Shown here: piece after piece, positions 8,709 through 17,123 of the stretch
Layout: the number at the start of each line of letters is the position of its first letter
Position numbering within the stretch: position 1 is the stretch's first letter
Source of the DNA: Bifidobacterium animalis subsp. animalis ATCC 25527
GTDB taxonomy: Bacteria > Actinomycetota > Actinomycetes > Actinomycetales > Bifidobacteriaceae
Assembly: GCF_000260715.1 (NCBI RefSeq)
Contig: NC_017834.1
Coordinates: 124,001-188,000, forward strand
Length of the DNA: 64,000 nt
Reading direction: 5' to 3'
Notes under the pieces: generated by a model
Seen by the model: only the letters and a program-made list of their open reading frames with translations
The model's database searches: none
What the model was told of the DNA's origin: nothing
Made by a program: the position numbers and the translations under genes

Positions 8709-9536
8709 TTACAGATTCCGCGTGAAGAACCCGGCGATCGTGTCGAACGGGATTGCATTGAGATTGCCGTACAGATCGGTGTGATTGGCACCCGGGATGA
8801 TCAGCAGTTCCTTGTTCGCCGGATTCACGCCATGCTCGAGCTTCTCATACGCGGCCTTGCTGAAGTACAGCGAATGCGCCTTCTCGCCGTGAATGAGCAG
8901 CACCGGGTTCTCGATCTCGCCGATGTAGGTCATCAGCGGCATGTTCATGAACGGCAGCGACGAGGTGACGTTCCAGCCGGCATTCGAGTTCACCGAGCGC
9001 GCATGGTAGCCGCGCGGGGTCTTGTAGTACGCGTGGTAGTCCTTGACGAACTGCGGGGCGTCGTCGGGCAGCGGGTCGATGACGCCGCCGGCGCGTGCAT
9101 AGTCGCCGTTCGCGTAGTCCTCGGTGCGCTGCTTGGCCAGCTGTGCGCGCATCTCATTGCGCTTGGCGGCCGAGTCGTCGGCGTCGAAGTAGCCGTTCGC
9201 GGTGACGCGGCTCATGTCGTACATGGTGCTCGCCACGGTGGCCTTGATGCGCGGGTCGTTCGCGGCGGCATTGAGTGCCAGGCCGCCGAAGCCACAGATG
9301 CCCACAATGCCGATGCCCTCCGGATTCACGTCGCTGCGGTTTGCCAGATAATCCACGGCGGCGGAGAAATCCTCGGTGTTGATGTCGGGGGAGGCGACCG
9401 CGCGCGGCGAGCCGCCGGATTCGCCGGTGAACGACGGGTCGAACGCGATCGTGAGGAACCCGCGCTCGGACAAGGTCTGCGCCTACAGGCCGCTTGCCTG
9501 CGCCGCACAGCTGGTGGGCGGTTCGGCCGTTCGTCG
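8709..9536 (-). pseudogene. Alpha/beta-hydrolase remnant, 5' part lost, nonsense codon
   Basis: The frame below 9473 encodes about 250 residues of a dienelactone-hydrolase-like alpha/beta hydrolase: FDPSFTGESGGSPR, the nucleophile elbow GICGFGG and the late GANHTDLY with the catalytic His. No good start exists; the first candidate is a TTG inside conserved sequence. Reading upstream in frame gives QASGL-stop-AQTLSERGF, where relatives have a Tyr, and then only about 10 more residues before the aldo/keto reductase stop at 9537-9539. The first 50 or so residues are therefore missing. Probably non-functional. Confidence 0.8.
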
Positions 9537-10562
9537 CTACTTGCGCTCCCAGCTTTTGGAGACGGCTGCGTTCTCCTTCGTGTTCTGTGCCATGACACCG
9601 ACGATTGGATGCGGCTGGTATGGACGTTCGAGTGCGGCGATTTCGTTGTCGCTGAGCTCGAAATCGACGGCCGCGACCGCGCCGTCGAGATGATGCGGTT
9701 TCGTCGCGCCGATGATGGGCGCTGTCACTTTGGTAAGCAACCATGCGAGTGAGACCGTCGTCATCGTCACGCCACGGGCCTCGGCGATGCGCCTCACCGC
9801 GTCTATGATGTCGGCATCCATTGCAGCGGCGGCATCATACTTACCATGGGCGAAGGAATCCTCGCGCAGTCTGCGGCTCGTCTCGCCCGGCCTGCGGCTC
9901 AGGCGCCCGCTTGCGAGGGCGCTGTATGGCGTAAGCGCTATGCCCTCCTCTTGCGCGCAGGGAAGCATCTCGCGCTCGTCTTCACGGAACAGCAGATTCA
10001 TGTGGTTCTGTACGGAGATGAACTGCGGCCAGCCATGTTCGCGGGCGATGGCGTTGGCCTTCTCCAGCTGCCACGCTACGATGTTCGCCGCGCCGATGTA
10101 CCGCGTCTTGCCGGCGGCCACTGCGTTCGCGAAGCCTTCCATGATCTCCTCGATCGGCGTACGCCAATCCCACATGTGATAGATGTACAGGTCCACGTGG
10201 TCCATGCCGAGATGGCGCAGACTCATATCGAGATTGTCGCGGACGTGCTGCTGGCCGCTCACGCCGTTCTCTATCTCCTCGTCGGTGCGCGGCAGGAACT
10301 TCGTGGCCACCACCACATCGTCGCGTGCCGCCATGGAGGAGAGCGCGCGGCCGAGGTATTCCTCCGACGTGCCGTTCTGGTAGACGATCGCCGTGTCGAA
10401 GAAATTGATGCCAGCGTCCAGCGCCTGCTGCACAATCGCGCGTGACGATTCCTCGTCGAGCGTCCAGCTGTGTCGACCGTCGCCTGCATCGCCGAAGCTC
10501 ATGCAGCCCAGGCAGATGCGTGAGACTTCGAGGTCGCTCGGGCCGAGTGTGGTGTATTGCAT
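9537..10562 (-). CDS. Aldo/keto reductase
   Basis: A 341-residue NADPH-dependent aldo/keto reductase of the YajO/voltage-channel-beta-like branch. The catalytic tetrad is visible: Asp in NFFDTAIVYQNG, Tyr in the same stretch, Lys in VVVATKFLP and His in LYIYHMWDW. The C-terminal coenzyme-binding region reads SLAWLLTKVTAPIIGATKPHHL. It reduces aldehydes or ketones; the substrate is unknown. A ribosome site GAGGAAC precedes the ATG at 10560-10562. Its 3' end abuts the truncated hydrolase. Confidence 0.93.
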   Translation of the reverse strand: MQYTTLGPSDLEVSRICLGCMSFGDAGDGRHSWTLDEESSRAIVQQALDAGINFFDTAIVYQNGTSEEYLGRALSSMAARDDVVVATKFLPRTDEEIENGVSGQQHVRDNLDMSLRHLGMDHVDLYIYHMWDWRTPIEEIMEGFANAVAAGKTRYIGAANIVAWQLEKANAIAREHGWPQFISVQNHMNLLFREDEREMLPCAQEEGIALTPYSALASGRLSRRPGETSRRLREDSFAHGKYDAAAAMDADIIDAVRRIAEARGVTMTTVSLAWLLTKVTAPIIGATKPHHLDGAVAAVDFELSDNEIAALERPYQPHPIVGVMAQNTKENAAVSKSWERK

Positions 10563-10618
10563 AGGTTCCTCTTTTCCTGTGTCGTATGCGTTATTCGTAG
10601 ATGTGGGTTGGGCTCAGA

Positions 10619-10813
10619 TTACCGGGCGAACACGGTGGTGAGCCATGGGGCGAAATACTGGCCGGTCCAGCCGCCGTCGGCGCCGAAACCGTGCGGCCAG
10701 CCGTTCATCTCATGGGTTTCGACGCCCACGCCTGCGTCACGCAACGCCGCAATCGCAGCGATGGCGAGTCGTGTGAACAAATGGCCGTGACGTATTCGCA
10801 TGGCTTCCTCCAA
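10619..10813 (-). pseudogene. C-terminal fragment of an alpha/beta hydrolase (esterase)
   Basis: Only about 60 residues are encoded. The stretch ALRDAGVGVETHEMNGWPHGFGADGG followed by FAPWLTTVF matches the end of an esterase or dienelactone-type hydrolase, including the loop with the catalytic His (PHGFG). There is no room for the nucleophile elbow, so this is a 3' relic. It lies between the aldo/keto reductase and the ferric-reductase-like gene. Confidence 0.65.
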
Positions 10814-10854
10814 TACTCAATACTCGTTCAATAAGTGAATTGGTTATGCGGGGC

Positions 10855-12156
10855 CTACCAGGTGAACGGCTCGTAGAACATGCGCGAACCGGGCACACCG
10901 TGGCGTAGCAGCATGCGGCGCACGTCGCGGATCATGCCGGAGGGGCCGGCGATCAGGTAGATCGCGCCATCGGTGATCTGTTCGGCGAGTTCCGCCTTGC
11001 TCCAGCGCCCCACCTGCATGTGCAGCGTGTGCGCTTCGCTTGCGCTCCACTTACGCAATTCGTCTGCATACAACAGGTCGTCGGCGCGTTTCGCCGTGTA
11101 CATCACGGTGACCGGGCGATTGGTGCCGGACAGCGCCATGATCGTGGGTATGATCGGCGTGATGCCGACGCCGCCCGCGTACACGACAATCGGCGCATGC
11201 GCGTCGTGGCGTGCGATGAACCGTTCATACATGCCGAACGGCCCGATGACGTCCACGCGCATGCCGGCCCGCGCGGTGCGGTACAGCCGTTCGGTGAAGT
11301 CGCCGTTGATGCGCACGGCGAACCGCATCGCATCACCATGCTCACCGGGCAGATTCGCAATCGAGAACGGGTGGAACCCGTGCATGCCGCGTTCGTGGGG
11401 GAGTCTGAGGAACACGAAGTTGCCGTATTCCCAGCTGCGCATCGCCGGACAGTCCACGAGAATCTCCACGATGTCGCTTGAGACTCTGCGCGCGGAAACG
11501 ACCTTGCCGCGGGCGGCGAACATGCGGTCGCGCAATTTCACCCACGCATACCAGGCGAGCACGAGCCCGGTGGTCACGTCCATCGTGACGATGAACGCCG
11601 TGAGGTCCTTGATATAGAAGACCAGATTGAAATGCAGGCAGGCGAGCACGACGGCGACGAGCACAATGCGGTGCAGCCACACGGTGAACTCATGGCGGAA
11701 CACGCGTTCGAGCCAGCTGCGCACGGTGGCGAGCGGCGGAACCAGCGTATCGAGCCAGTCTGCCATCATGACGAGTGCGAGCGCGACAATGCCGACCAAC
11801 GTCCAGAACGCAATCTCTCCCGTTGTTTTCGCCGGTCCGAACGACGGCAGTACGTATTGGTGATAGATGACGAGTGCGAGCGCCCCGGTGCCGAGCACGC
11901 CGTGCAGCACGTAGATGCCGGGCAGTCCTATGATGCGGTCAAGCCAGCGGGGTCGGCAGCCGAGCCACACGCATTCAAGCATCCATATGTAGGCGTAGAT
12001 GCCGGCGGTGATGGGCGTGAGCATCGAACGGTACATCGGTCCGAGCGTGGCCCACAGGATTGCCGTGAATGGTATGGGCACCACGACGAACGCGGCGACC
12101 CACACCAATACGGCCTGAATGGGGGATCGACGGAGTGCAATGCGTTTCATGGGCAT
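10855..12156 (-). CDS. Ferric-reductase-like transmembrane flavocytochrome
   Basis: A 433-residue protein. The N-terminal half (about residues 10-215) has six or so helices with the ferric-reductase-type transmembrane domain and His-containing helices (VLHGVLGTGALALVIYHQYV, WLHRIVLVAVVLACLHFN) that probably bind haem. The C-terminal half is a ferredoxin-NADP reductase module: the FAD motif HPFSIAN, the nucleotide motif YAGGVGITPIIP and the terminal FYEPFTW. It would move electrons from NAD(P)H across the membrane. In the same strand cluster as flavodoxins, suggesting linked redox chemistry. Confidence 0.88.
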   Translation of the reverse strand: MPMKRIALRRSPIQAVLVWVAAFVVVPIPFTAILWATLGPMYRSMLTPITAGIYAYIWMLECVWLGCRPRWLDRIIGLPGIYVLHGVLGTGALALVIYHQYVLPSFGPAKTTGEIAFWTLVGIVALALVMMADWLDTLVPPLATVRSWLERVFRHEFTVWLHRIVLVAVVLACLHFNLVFYIKDLTAFIVTMDVTTGLVLAWYAWVKLRDRMFAARGKVVSARRVSSDIVEILVDCPAMRSWEYGNFVFLRLPHERGMHGFHPFSIANLPGEHGDAMRFAVRINGDFTERLYRTARAGMRVDVIGPFGMYERFIARHDAHAPIVVYAGGVGITPIIPTIMALSGTNRPVTVMYTAKRADDLLYADELRKWSASEAHTLHMQVGRWSKAELAEQITDGAIYLIAGPSGMIRDVRRMLLRHGVPGSRMFYEPFTW

Positions 12157-12189
12157 ATGCGTCGGTTAGCGCTCAGGGGGGTCGGCAGG

Positions 12190-12846
12190 CTACTTGAGCA
12201 CGCCAATCTTCTGCAGCCAGGGCTGGATTTCATCGGCCGACCTGACGCGCAGACCCTCGGTGACGTTGGCGCCCTTGGCACTGTCCTTGAGCATGTCGAT
12301 GCTGCCCTCGATGCCGCTGGATACGGCGGTGCAGAAGGGAACCACGGTTTTGCCGGAGAGGTCGTATGATTCCAGGAACGTGAGCACGGGCATCGGCGCC
12401 TGGCCCCACCAGATCGGGTATCCGACGAAGATGGTGTCGTACTGCGCCATGTCGTCAACCTTGCCTTTCACGGCAGGGCGTTCGTTGTTGTTGAGTTCCT
12501 CACGGGCCACTTCGGTGGTCGGCTGATACTCCTCCGGGTATGCCTTCTCCGGTTCAATGCGGAACATGTCGGCTCCGGTGAGCTTTTGTATTTCCTCGGC
12601 GGCGCGCTGTGTGGTGCCTGTCTTCGAGAAGTAGGCGATGAGCGTCTTGCCATTGCTGCCCTTCGTCACGCTCGGGGTGCCGTCGGAGGTGCCGGTGTTG
12701 CCTCCAGGATTGCTCGACGCTGTGGAGGATCCCGACGAGTTCGACGAGGAGCCTGATGTCGAGCCGCATGCGGAGAAGCCGAGGATCATCGCCAAGGCAA
12801 GCAGCAGTGCGAGTAGGCCTCGTGAGCGGGTTGACGTGGTGTTCAT
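12190..12846 (-). CDS. Flavodoxin-domain lipoprotein
   Basis: A 218-residue exported flavodoxin. The signal peptide ends in the lipobox LGFSAC, so it is probably lipid-anchored outside the membrane. A Ser/Gly/Asn-rich linker follows (about residues 27-60). The flavodoxin domain begins with the FMN phosphate loop YFSKTGTTQ and has the FVGYPIWWGQAPMPV and FCTAVSSGIEGS loops. Start at 12844-12846 has AAGGA upstream. It sits directly upstream of the membrane flavocytochrome in the same operon and may receive electrons from it. Confidence 0.9.
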   Translation of the reverse strand: MNTTSTRSRGLLALLLALAMILGFSACGSTSGSSSNSSGSSTASSNPGGNTGTSDGTPSVTKGSNGKTLIAYFSKTGTTQRAAEEIQKLTGADMFRIEPEKAYPEEYQPTTEVAREELNNNERPAVKGKVDDMAQYDTIFVGYPIWWGQAPMPVLTFLESYDLSGKTVVPFCTAVSSGIEGSIDMLKDSAKGANVTEGLRVRSADEIQPWLQKIGVLK

Positions 12847-12895
12847 GGTGTTCCTTTCCGGTTGTTCTCGTGGATTGGATGAGCTGTGGAATTGA

Positions 12896-13045
12896 TCACG
12901 GTTCGATGTGCTTGGCCCAGAACGCCGTGGCGTCGTCAATCCAGCCTTCGGCGGTGGTTCCCACGCCGAGCCCGAAGCCGTGGCCGAGCTGTGGATAGTG
13001 GTGGAATTCGGTGTCGATGCCGGCGGCTTCGGTGCCAACAAATCT
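12896..13045 (-). pseudogene. C-terminal fragment of an alpha/beta hydrolase
   Basis: The minus-strand frame ending at 12896-12898 encodes about 48 residues: EAAGIDTEFHHYPQLGHGFGLG then GWIDDATAFWAKHIEP. This is the tail of an esterase/lipase-type hydrolase with the catalytic His in LGHGFG. Upstream the sequence runs into the MerR promoter region without a start or nucleophile motif. It is the third hydrolase relic in this cluster. Confidence 0.65.
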
Positions 13046-13094
13046 AGCGGGCGGGAGCGCTACCGGCGCGAATTGGTTTTCTCTCGGCTATGTG

Positions 13095-13127
13095 CCGGTA
13101 GCGGTACCGGTCAGCATCGGGCATACT
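13095..13127 (+). promoter_or_regulatory. Palindrome and -10-like element before merR-type gene
   Basis: CCGGTA at 13095-13100 and TACCGG at 13105-13110 form a perfect 6-4-6 inverted repeat. A -10-like CATACT follows at 13122-13127, 60 bp before the regulator ATG. A further inverted match, GCTACCGG, lies about 40 bp upstream. MerR proteins bind palindromes between promoter elements, so this is the likely operator of the divergent region. Confidence 0.45.
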
Positions 13128-13186
13128 GTCTGATGATCGCGAATGCCGTCGCGTACGGCGCACGACGCGATCGGATGGGAGCGACC

Positions 13187-13585
13187 ATGTACACGATGAA
13201 GCAGGCCTGTGAGCTCACCGGATTGAGCTACGAGACCCTGAAGTTCTATTGCCTGTCGGAGCTCGTGCCGCGTGTGCATCGTGACGCACGCAACCACAGG
13301 GTCTTCGACGACCACAACATCGCATGGATACGGTCGTTGGTGTGTCTGCGCCGCTGTGGCCTCGGCATCGCCGAGATGAAGCGGTACGTGGCGCTATGCC
13401 TCGAGGGCGAGGCATCCATTCCGCAGCGGCGGGAGATATTGGCGGAGAAACGTGAGGAGCTCCAGCATCGGTTGCAGGACATCGAGGATTCGATTGCCTA
13501 CATCGATGCCAAGGAGCAGTTCTATGAGGCGGTGCTCGACGGCACCACGCCGTACGTGAGCAACGTGCTCGGGCTGGAGGAGTGA
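13187..13585 (+). CDS. MerR-family transcriptional regulator
   Basis: A 132-residue regulator. The winged helix-turn-helix starts YTMKQACELTGLSYETLKFYCLSELVPRVHRDARNHRVF, followed by a long dimerisation coiled coil (about residues 80-115). There are no metal-binding Cys clusters, which suits the small-molecule or electrophile-responsive branch. The start at 13187 begins at the usual distance from the first helix; an open frame continues upstream without homology. It is divergent from the flavodoxin/ferric-reductase group and convergent with the next flavodoxin gene, so it probably controls this redox cluster. Confidence 0.9.
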   Translation: MYTMKQACELTGLSYETLKFYCLSELVPRVHRDARNHRVFDDHNIAWIRSLVCLRRCGLGIAEMKRYVALCLEGEASIPQRREILAEKREELQHRLQDIEDSIAYIDAKEQFYEAVLDGTTPYVSNVLGLEE

Positions 13586-13593
13586 GCGGCTGG

Positions 13594-13632
13594 GGCGGTG
13601 GATGGGCGCGGCATGCACGCCCATCCACCGCC
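13594..13632. terminator. Bidirectional hairpin between convergent merR-type and flavodoxin genes
   Basis: Perfect 15-bp arms (GGCGGTGGATGGGCG and complement) enclose a 9-nt loop. The hairpin lies 9 bp after the merR stop and 7 bp from the flavodoxin stop, so it can serve both. There is no T-run on either side. Confidence 0.7.
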
Positions 13633-13638
13633 GTGCCG

Positions 13639-14112
13639 TCAGGCGATCGAATCCGCCCAGGCCTTGAGTTCGGCCTCGCTGGCATTCGCGGCGAAGCGAC
13701 GCCCGTTCACCCAATGGGCGTCCGGTGCCGAATCGTGCAGCTGCTCGCCGAGCGCGCCGCGTGTGCTTGATGACGACGTGGCGAACGTGGTGATCGTCTT
13801 ACCGGTGAAATCATGCGATTCGAGCCAGGTGCGCACTTCGCGCGGTGCGGTGTCCCACCACAGCGGGTAGCCGACGAAGATCTCGTCGTAACCATCCACA
13901 GAGGGGCTTGCGGAGATGGGTGGCCGCATCGCGCGGTCAGCATGCTGGCGCGAAGCACGGCTCGTCGGATCGGTCCAGTCGATGTCCTGCGCGGTGAACG
14001 GCGGAGCCGGGACGATCTCGGCGAGATCGGCGTCGATCGCCTTCGCGAGGTTCTGTGCCACCCGCCGCGTGGTGCCGGTGGCGGAGATGTATACGACCAA
14101 TTGCTTGCTCAT
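13639..14112 (-). CDS. Flavodoxin
   Basis: A 157-residue soluble flavodoxin. The FMN phosphate loop is SATGTTRRVA at residues 10-19, and the flavin-contacting loops are FVGYPLWWDTAPREV and FATSSSSTRGALG. The domain is a close relative of the lipoprotein flavodoxin upstream but without a signal peptide. It starts a minus-strand run after the SDR gene (67 bp gap). Confidence 0.92.
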   Translation of the reverse strand: MSKQLVVYISATGTTRRVAQNLAKAIDADLAEIVPAPPFTAQDIDWTDPTSRASRQHADRAMRPPISASPSVDGYDEIFVGYPLWWDTAPREVRTWLESHDFTGKTITTFATSSSSTRGALGEQLHDSAPDAHWVNGRRFAANASEAELKAWADSIA

Positions 14113-14179
14113 GGCATTGCCTTCCTGTTTGCTTCAATGAGGTGAGGTGCGTTGTGGAACGTGCCTGGATCGCGGACGT

Positions 14180-14968
14180 TCACTGTTCGGCGCGCATCGT
14201 CTCGATGCGCGCGATCTGCTCGCGTACGCGCTTGGGCTGGGTGTACTCGGGGAAGTTGTCGCGGTCCAGCACGCCGTCGAGTCCGGTGTCAGGTTGCAAT
14301 GCGGCGAACATCGACGCAAGTTCGGCGTCGGTTTGCGCTGAGCCGGCCACGTCGATGAGTTCGAGCGTCTTATGGTCTGCCTCCTCGCAACCGAGTGCGT
14401 CGACGAGCGTCTGGGCGATCTGGCGGCGCGCCACCGAGCCGTCCTGCGGCCCCATGGGGTCGCGCCGGTCTCCCTGCTCGAACTTCAGCTGGTGCTCGTC
14501 GGCGCCCTCCATGTCGAACCAGCCCGGCCGCACGATCGTGTACTCGTTGCCCGAGGCGCGCACCAGGCGTTCGCTGCGGCGCTTCCAGTCATGGGCCTCG
14601 GTGGAGCGGTTGTAGTCGTTGTCCATGTTCGTCACGCCGATCGACGTCATCAGCGCAATGCGCGCAGGCCGCCCGTCGAGTGCCTCCAACGCGTTGCGCA
14701 CGGCACCGTAATCGACGGTTTCGGTGAGCGTGGGCCCTCCGTTCGACCCGTGGGTGAACACAATGCCGTCAATGCCGTCAAGGGCCTGCCGCATTGACTC
14801 CACGCTCGTCAGGTCGCCTTGGACCACTTCGACCCCGCATCCGAAATGGATGCGTGCCGGGTCGCGCACGAGTGCGCGCACGCGGTAGCCGGCCGCACGC
14901 GCCTTCTCCACGGCATGGCGCCCTATGCTTCCCGAGGCGCCCACGACCAGGACATGTGTTGGTTTCAT
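14180..14968 (-). CDS. NAD(P)-binding atypical SDR (NmrA/ isoflavone-reductase-like)
   Basis: A 262-residue Rossmann protein. The N-terminal dinucleotide motif VVGASGSIGRHAVEKA is GxxGxxG type, followed by VRALVRDP and VVQGDLTSVESM. Active-site Tyr/Lys pairs of classical SDRs are not placed as usual, which fits the NmrA-like or NAD(P)H-binding atypical group. It is 17 bp downstream of the zinc alcohol dehydrogenase and probably in its operon. Confidence 0.85.
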   Translation of the reverse strand: MKPTHVLVVGASGSIGRHAVEKARAAGYRVRALVRDPARIHFGCGVEVVQGDLTSVESMRQALDGIDGIVFTHGSNGGPTLTETVDYGAVRNALEALDGRPARIALMTSIGVTNMDNDYNRSTEAHDWKRRSERLVRASGNEYTIVRPGWFDMEGADEHQLKFEQGDRRDPMGPQDGSVARRQIAQTLVDALGCEEADHKTLELIDVAGSAQTDAELASMFAALQPDTGLDGVLDRDNFPEYTQPKRVREQIARIETMRAEQ

Positions 14969-14985
14969 GGGGCTCTAACCTTTCG

Positions 14986-16044
14986 TTACGCTTCGGCGAT
15001 GTCGATCATCGACTTGATGGCACGGCGTTCGTCCATCGCCTCATAGGCCTGCTGCACATGGTCGAGGTCGAAGGAGGTGGTGAACACCTTGCCCGGGTTG
15101 ATCTCGCCGTCGAGCACGGCCTTGAGCAGCGTGCCCTTGTCGTGCGTGGCCACCGAGGCGATGCCGCCGGTCAGCGATACATTGCGCCAGAACAGCGCGT
15201 TCACGTCGATGCTGTTGTCATGCGGCACGCCGACGCGGCTCACATAGGCACCCGGGCGTCCGCTGCGCACGGCGGATTCAATGCTCTGCTCGGAACCGAC
15301 GCATTCGAGCACGCGGTCGGCGCCCGCGCCGTCCGTCATCTCCATGATGCGGGCCACCGCCTCGTCGCCGCGCTCGGGAACGATGTCGCCCGCGCCGAAT
15401 TCACGGGCAAGTGCCGCACGATCCTCATGACGGCTCATCATGATGATCCGGCCAGCGCCAAGCAGCTTCGCACCGATCACCGCGCACAGGCCCACGGCGC
15501 CGTCCCCGTAGATCACCACGGTGTCGCCGGGTTCGATTCTCGAGCTCCACGCGGCGTGATAGCCGGTCGCCATGACGTCCGAGAGCGCCAGCAGCGAGGC
15601 GATCTGCTCGTCGGTGTAGTCGGCGGGCGTGCCCGGAATCTTGATGAGTGCGGTGTCTGCCCAGGTGGCGCGCATGTATTCGGCCTGGTAGCCGGCGTTG
15701 CCGCCGGGCTCCATGTTGAAGCAGTTGCCGTCGTAGCCCTTCTCGCAGGCCTCGCAGTGCCCGCAGCAGTGGGTGAAGGGGACGATCACGAAGTCGCCGG
15801 GCTTCATGTCGTGCACGTCGGCGCCCACCTCGTCGATGATGCCGATCGCCTCGTGGCCCACGAGCGTGTTGTGCGGGCGTTCCGAGATGCCGCGGAACCA
15901 CCACAGATCCGAGCCGCACACGCATGCCTTGAGCACGCGCACAATCGCGTCGGTGGGCTTCTCGATTCTCGGGCGCTCCACCTCGCGCACCTCGACGTGT
16001 TCGGGTTCCACGAACACCGCGGCTTTCATCATGTTCTCCGCCAT
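14986..16044 (-). CDS. Zinc-dependent alcohol dehydrogenase
   Basis: A 352-residue medium-chain dehydrogenase. Catalytic zinc ligands are in ACVCGSDLWW and GHEAIG; the structural zinc cluster is CCGHCEACEKGYDGNC; the cofactor motif is GDGAVGLCAVIGAKLLGAG. Start at 16042-16044 (MAENMM) has AAAGGA upstream; a longer frame through the LysR gene is a shadow. It oxidises alcohols or reduces aldehydes with NAD(P). It is divergent from the LysR regulator, the likely activator. Confidence 0.93.
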   Translation of the reverse strand: MAENMMKAAVFVEPEHVEVREVERPRIEKPTDAIVRVLKACVCGSDLWWFRGISERPHNTLVGHEAIGIIDEVGADVHDMKPGDFVIVPFTHCCGHCEACEKGYDGNCFNMEPGGNAGYQAEYMRATWADTALIKIPGTPADYTDEQIASLLALSDVMATGYHAAWSSRIEPGDTVVIYGDGAVGLCAVIGAKLLGAGRIIMMSRHEDRAALAREFGAGDIVPERGDEAVARIMEMTDGAGADRVLECVGSEQSIESAVRSGRPGAYVSRVGVPHDNSIDVNALFWRNVSLTGGIASVATHDKGTLLKAVLDGEINPGKVFTTSFDLDHVQQAYEAMDERRAIKSMIDIAEA

Positions 16045-16170
16045 AGTTGTCCTTTCGTGTTCCATTCGCTCCGGTCCGCACAGCGGCGTGATTGGGAGCG
16101 CATGGGTATGCTGTTGCGTATGTGAACACGGTAAATCCGCGAAAAAGATATTACAAATACGAAGATTTGA

Positions 16171-16176
16171 TATAAT
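16171..16176 (+). promoter_or_regulatory. TATAAT -10 element in the ADH/lysR divergent region
   Basis: A perfect TATAAT lies 43 bp before the LysR gene start in an AT-rich stretch unlike the surrounding DNA. No consensus -35 is obvious at 16-18 bp. LysR regulators commonly bind such shared intergenic regions. Confidence 0.4.
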
Positions 16177-16218
16177 CGTATGCAAATGTTCGATGTAAAT
16201 CTGTGAGGTGATATTCAT

Positions 16219-17118
16219 ATGGATATTCGCACCTTGCGGCACTTTGTCGCCGTCGTGCAGGAAGAGGGGATTTCCGCGGCGGCCGACGTGCTGCGCATGA
16301 GTCAGCCGGCGCTGTCGCGGCAGATGAAGGAGCTTGAGAACGAGCTCGGCGTGACGCTGTTCGAGCGCGGCAACCGCGGGCACAGCATCTCGCTGACGAA
16401 AGAAGGGCGCGTGTTCTACCGGCGTGCACGGCAGATCATCGAACTCGCCGACCGTGCGCGCGCCGAAGTGCATCTGCACGACGAGATCGCCGGCACCATA
16501 CACATCACGGCGGCGGAAAGCAATCTGATGAACATCGTCGCGCTCGCCATCGCGCAGACGCGCCTGCTGTACCCGCGCATCACCTTCGACATCCACGACG
16601 ACAACGGTCCGAACAATGTGGAACGCCTCAACAACGGCATCGCCGACTTCGCCGTGATCATGCAGCCGATCGACATGACGCGCTTCGACCACCTTTCATT
16701 GCCCGGAGCCAATCCGCTCGGCATCGGCATGCGCGCCGACGACCCGATCGCCGCCAACGAGACGATCACGAACGAGCTGATCCGCGATATGCCGCTCATC
16801 ACGTCGACGGGCGCGAACCAGCGCCGCGATCTGTCCGGATGGCTCACGCAAGGCACGACGCTCAACATCGTCTCCCACGTGAATCTCGCATACAACGCGG
16901 CCTGCCTGGTGCGCAACGGCGTCGGCTACATGCTCACCGTGAACGATCTCACCGAGTTCAGCGACCCCGAACACGATCTCGTCTGGCGCCCGCTCGACCC
17001 GCCGCTCGACATTCGCCTGAGCGTCATCTGGCGCAAGGACCGCGACCTGTCCCGCGTCTGCCAACTGTTCCTGCAGCAGTTGCGCACGGTGATCACGCAG
17101 ATCCAGACCGCGCAGTAG
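16219..17118 (+). CDS. LysR-family transcriptional regulator
   Basis: A 299-residue LysR protein. The N-terminal helix-turn-helix is MDIRTLRHFVAVVQEEGISAAADVLRMSQPALSRQMKELE; the effector-binding periplasmic-protein-like domain covers about residues 90-295. A GTGAGGTGAT ribosome site precedes the ATG. It faces the zinc alcohol dehydrogenase gene and probably controls the ADH-SDR-flavodoxin genes. Confidence 0.93.
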   Translation: MDIRTLRHFVAVVQEEGISAAADVLRMSQPALSRQMKELENELGVTLFERGNRGHSISLTKEGRVFYRRARQIIELADRARAEVHLHDEIAGTIHITAAESNLMNIVALAIAQTRLLYPRITFDIHDDNGPNNVERLNNGIADFAVIMQPIDMTRFDHLSLPGANPLGIGMRADDPIAANETITNELIRDMPLITSTGANQRRDLSGWLTQGTTLNIVSHVNLAYNAACLVRNGVGYMLTVNDLTEFSDPEHDLVWRPLDPPLDIRLSVIWRKDRDLSRVCQLFLQQLRTVITQIQTAQ

Positions 17119-17123
17119 TCGCG

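Noticed and set aside
10183..12369. Plus-strand open frames across the aldo/keto reductase and flavocytochrome genes
   Set aside because: They overlap strongly supported minus-strand genes and lack motifs or ribosome sites.
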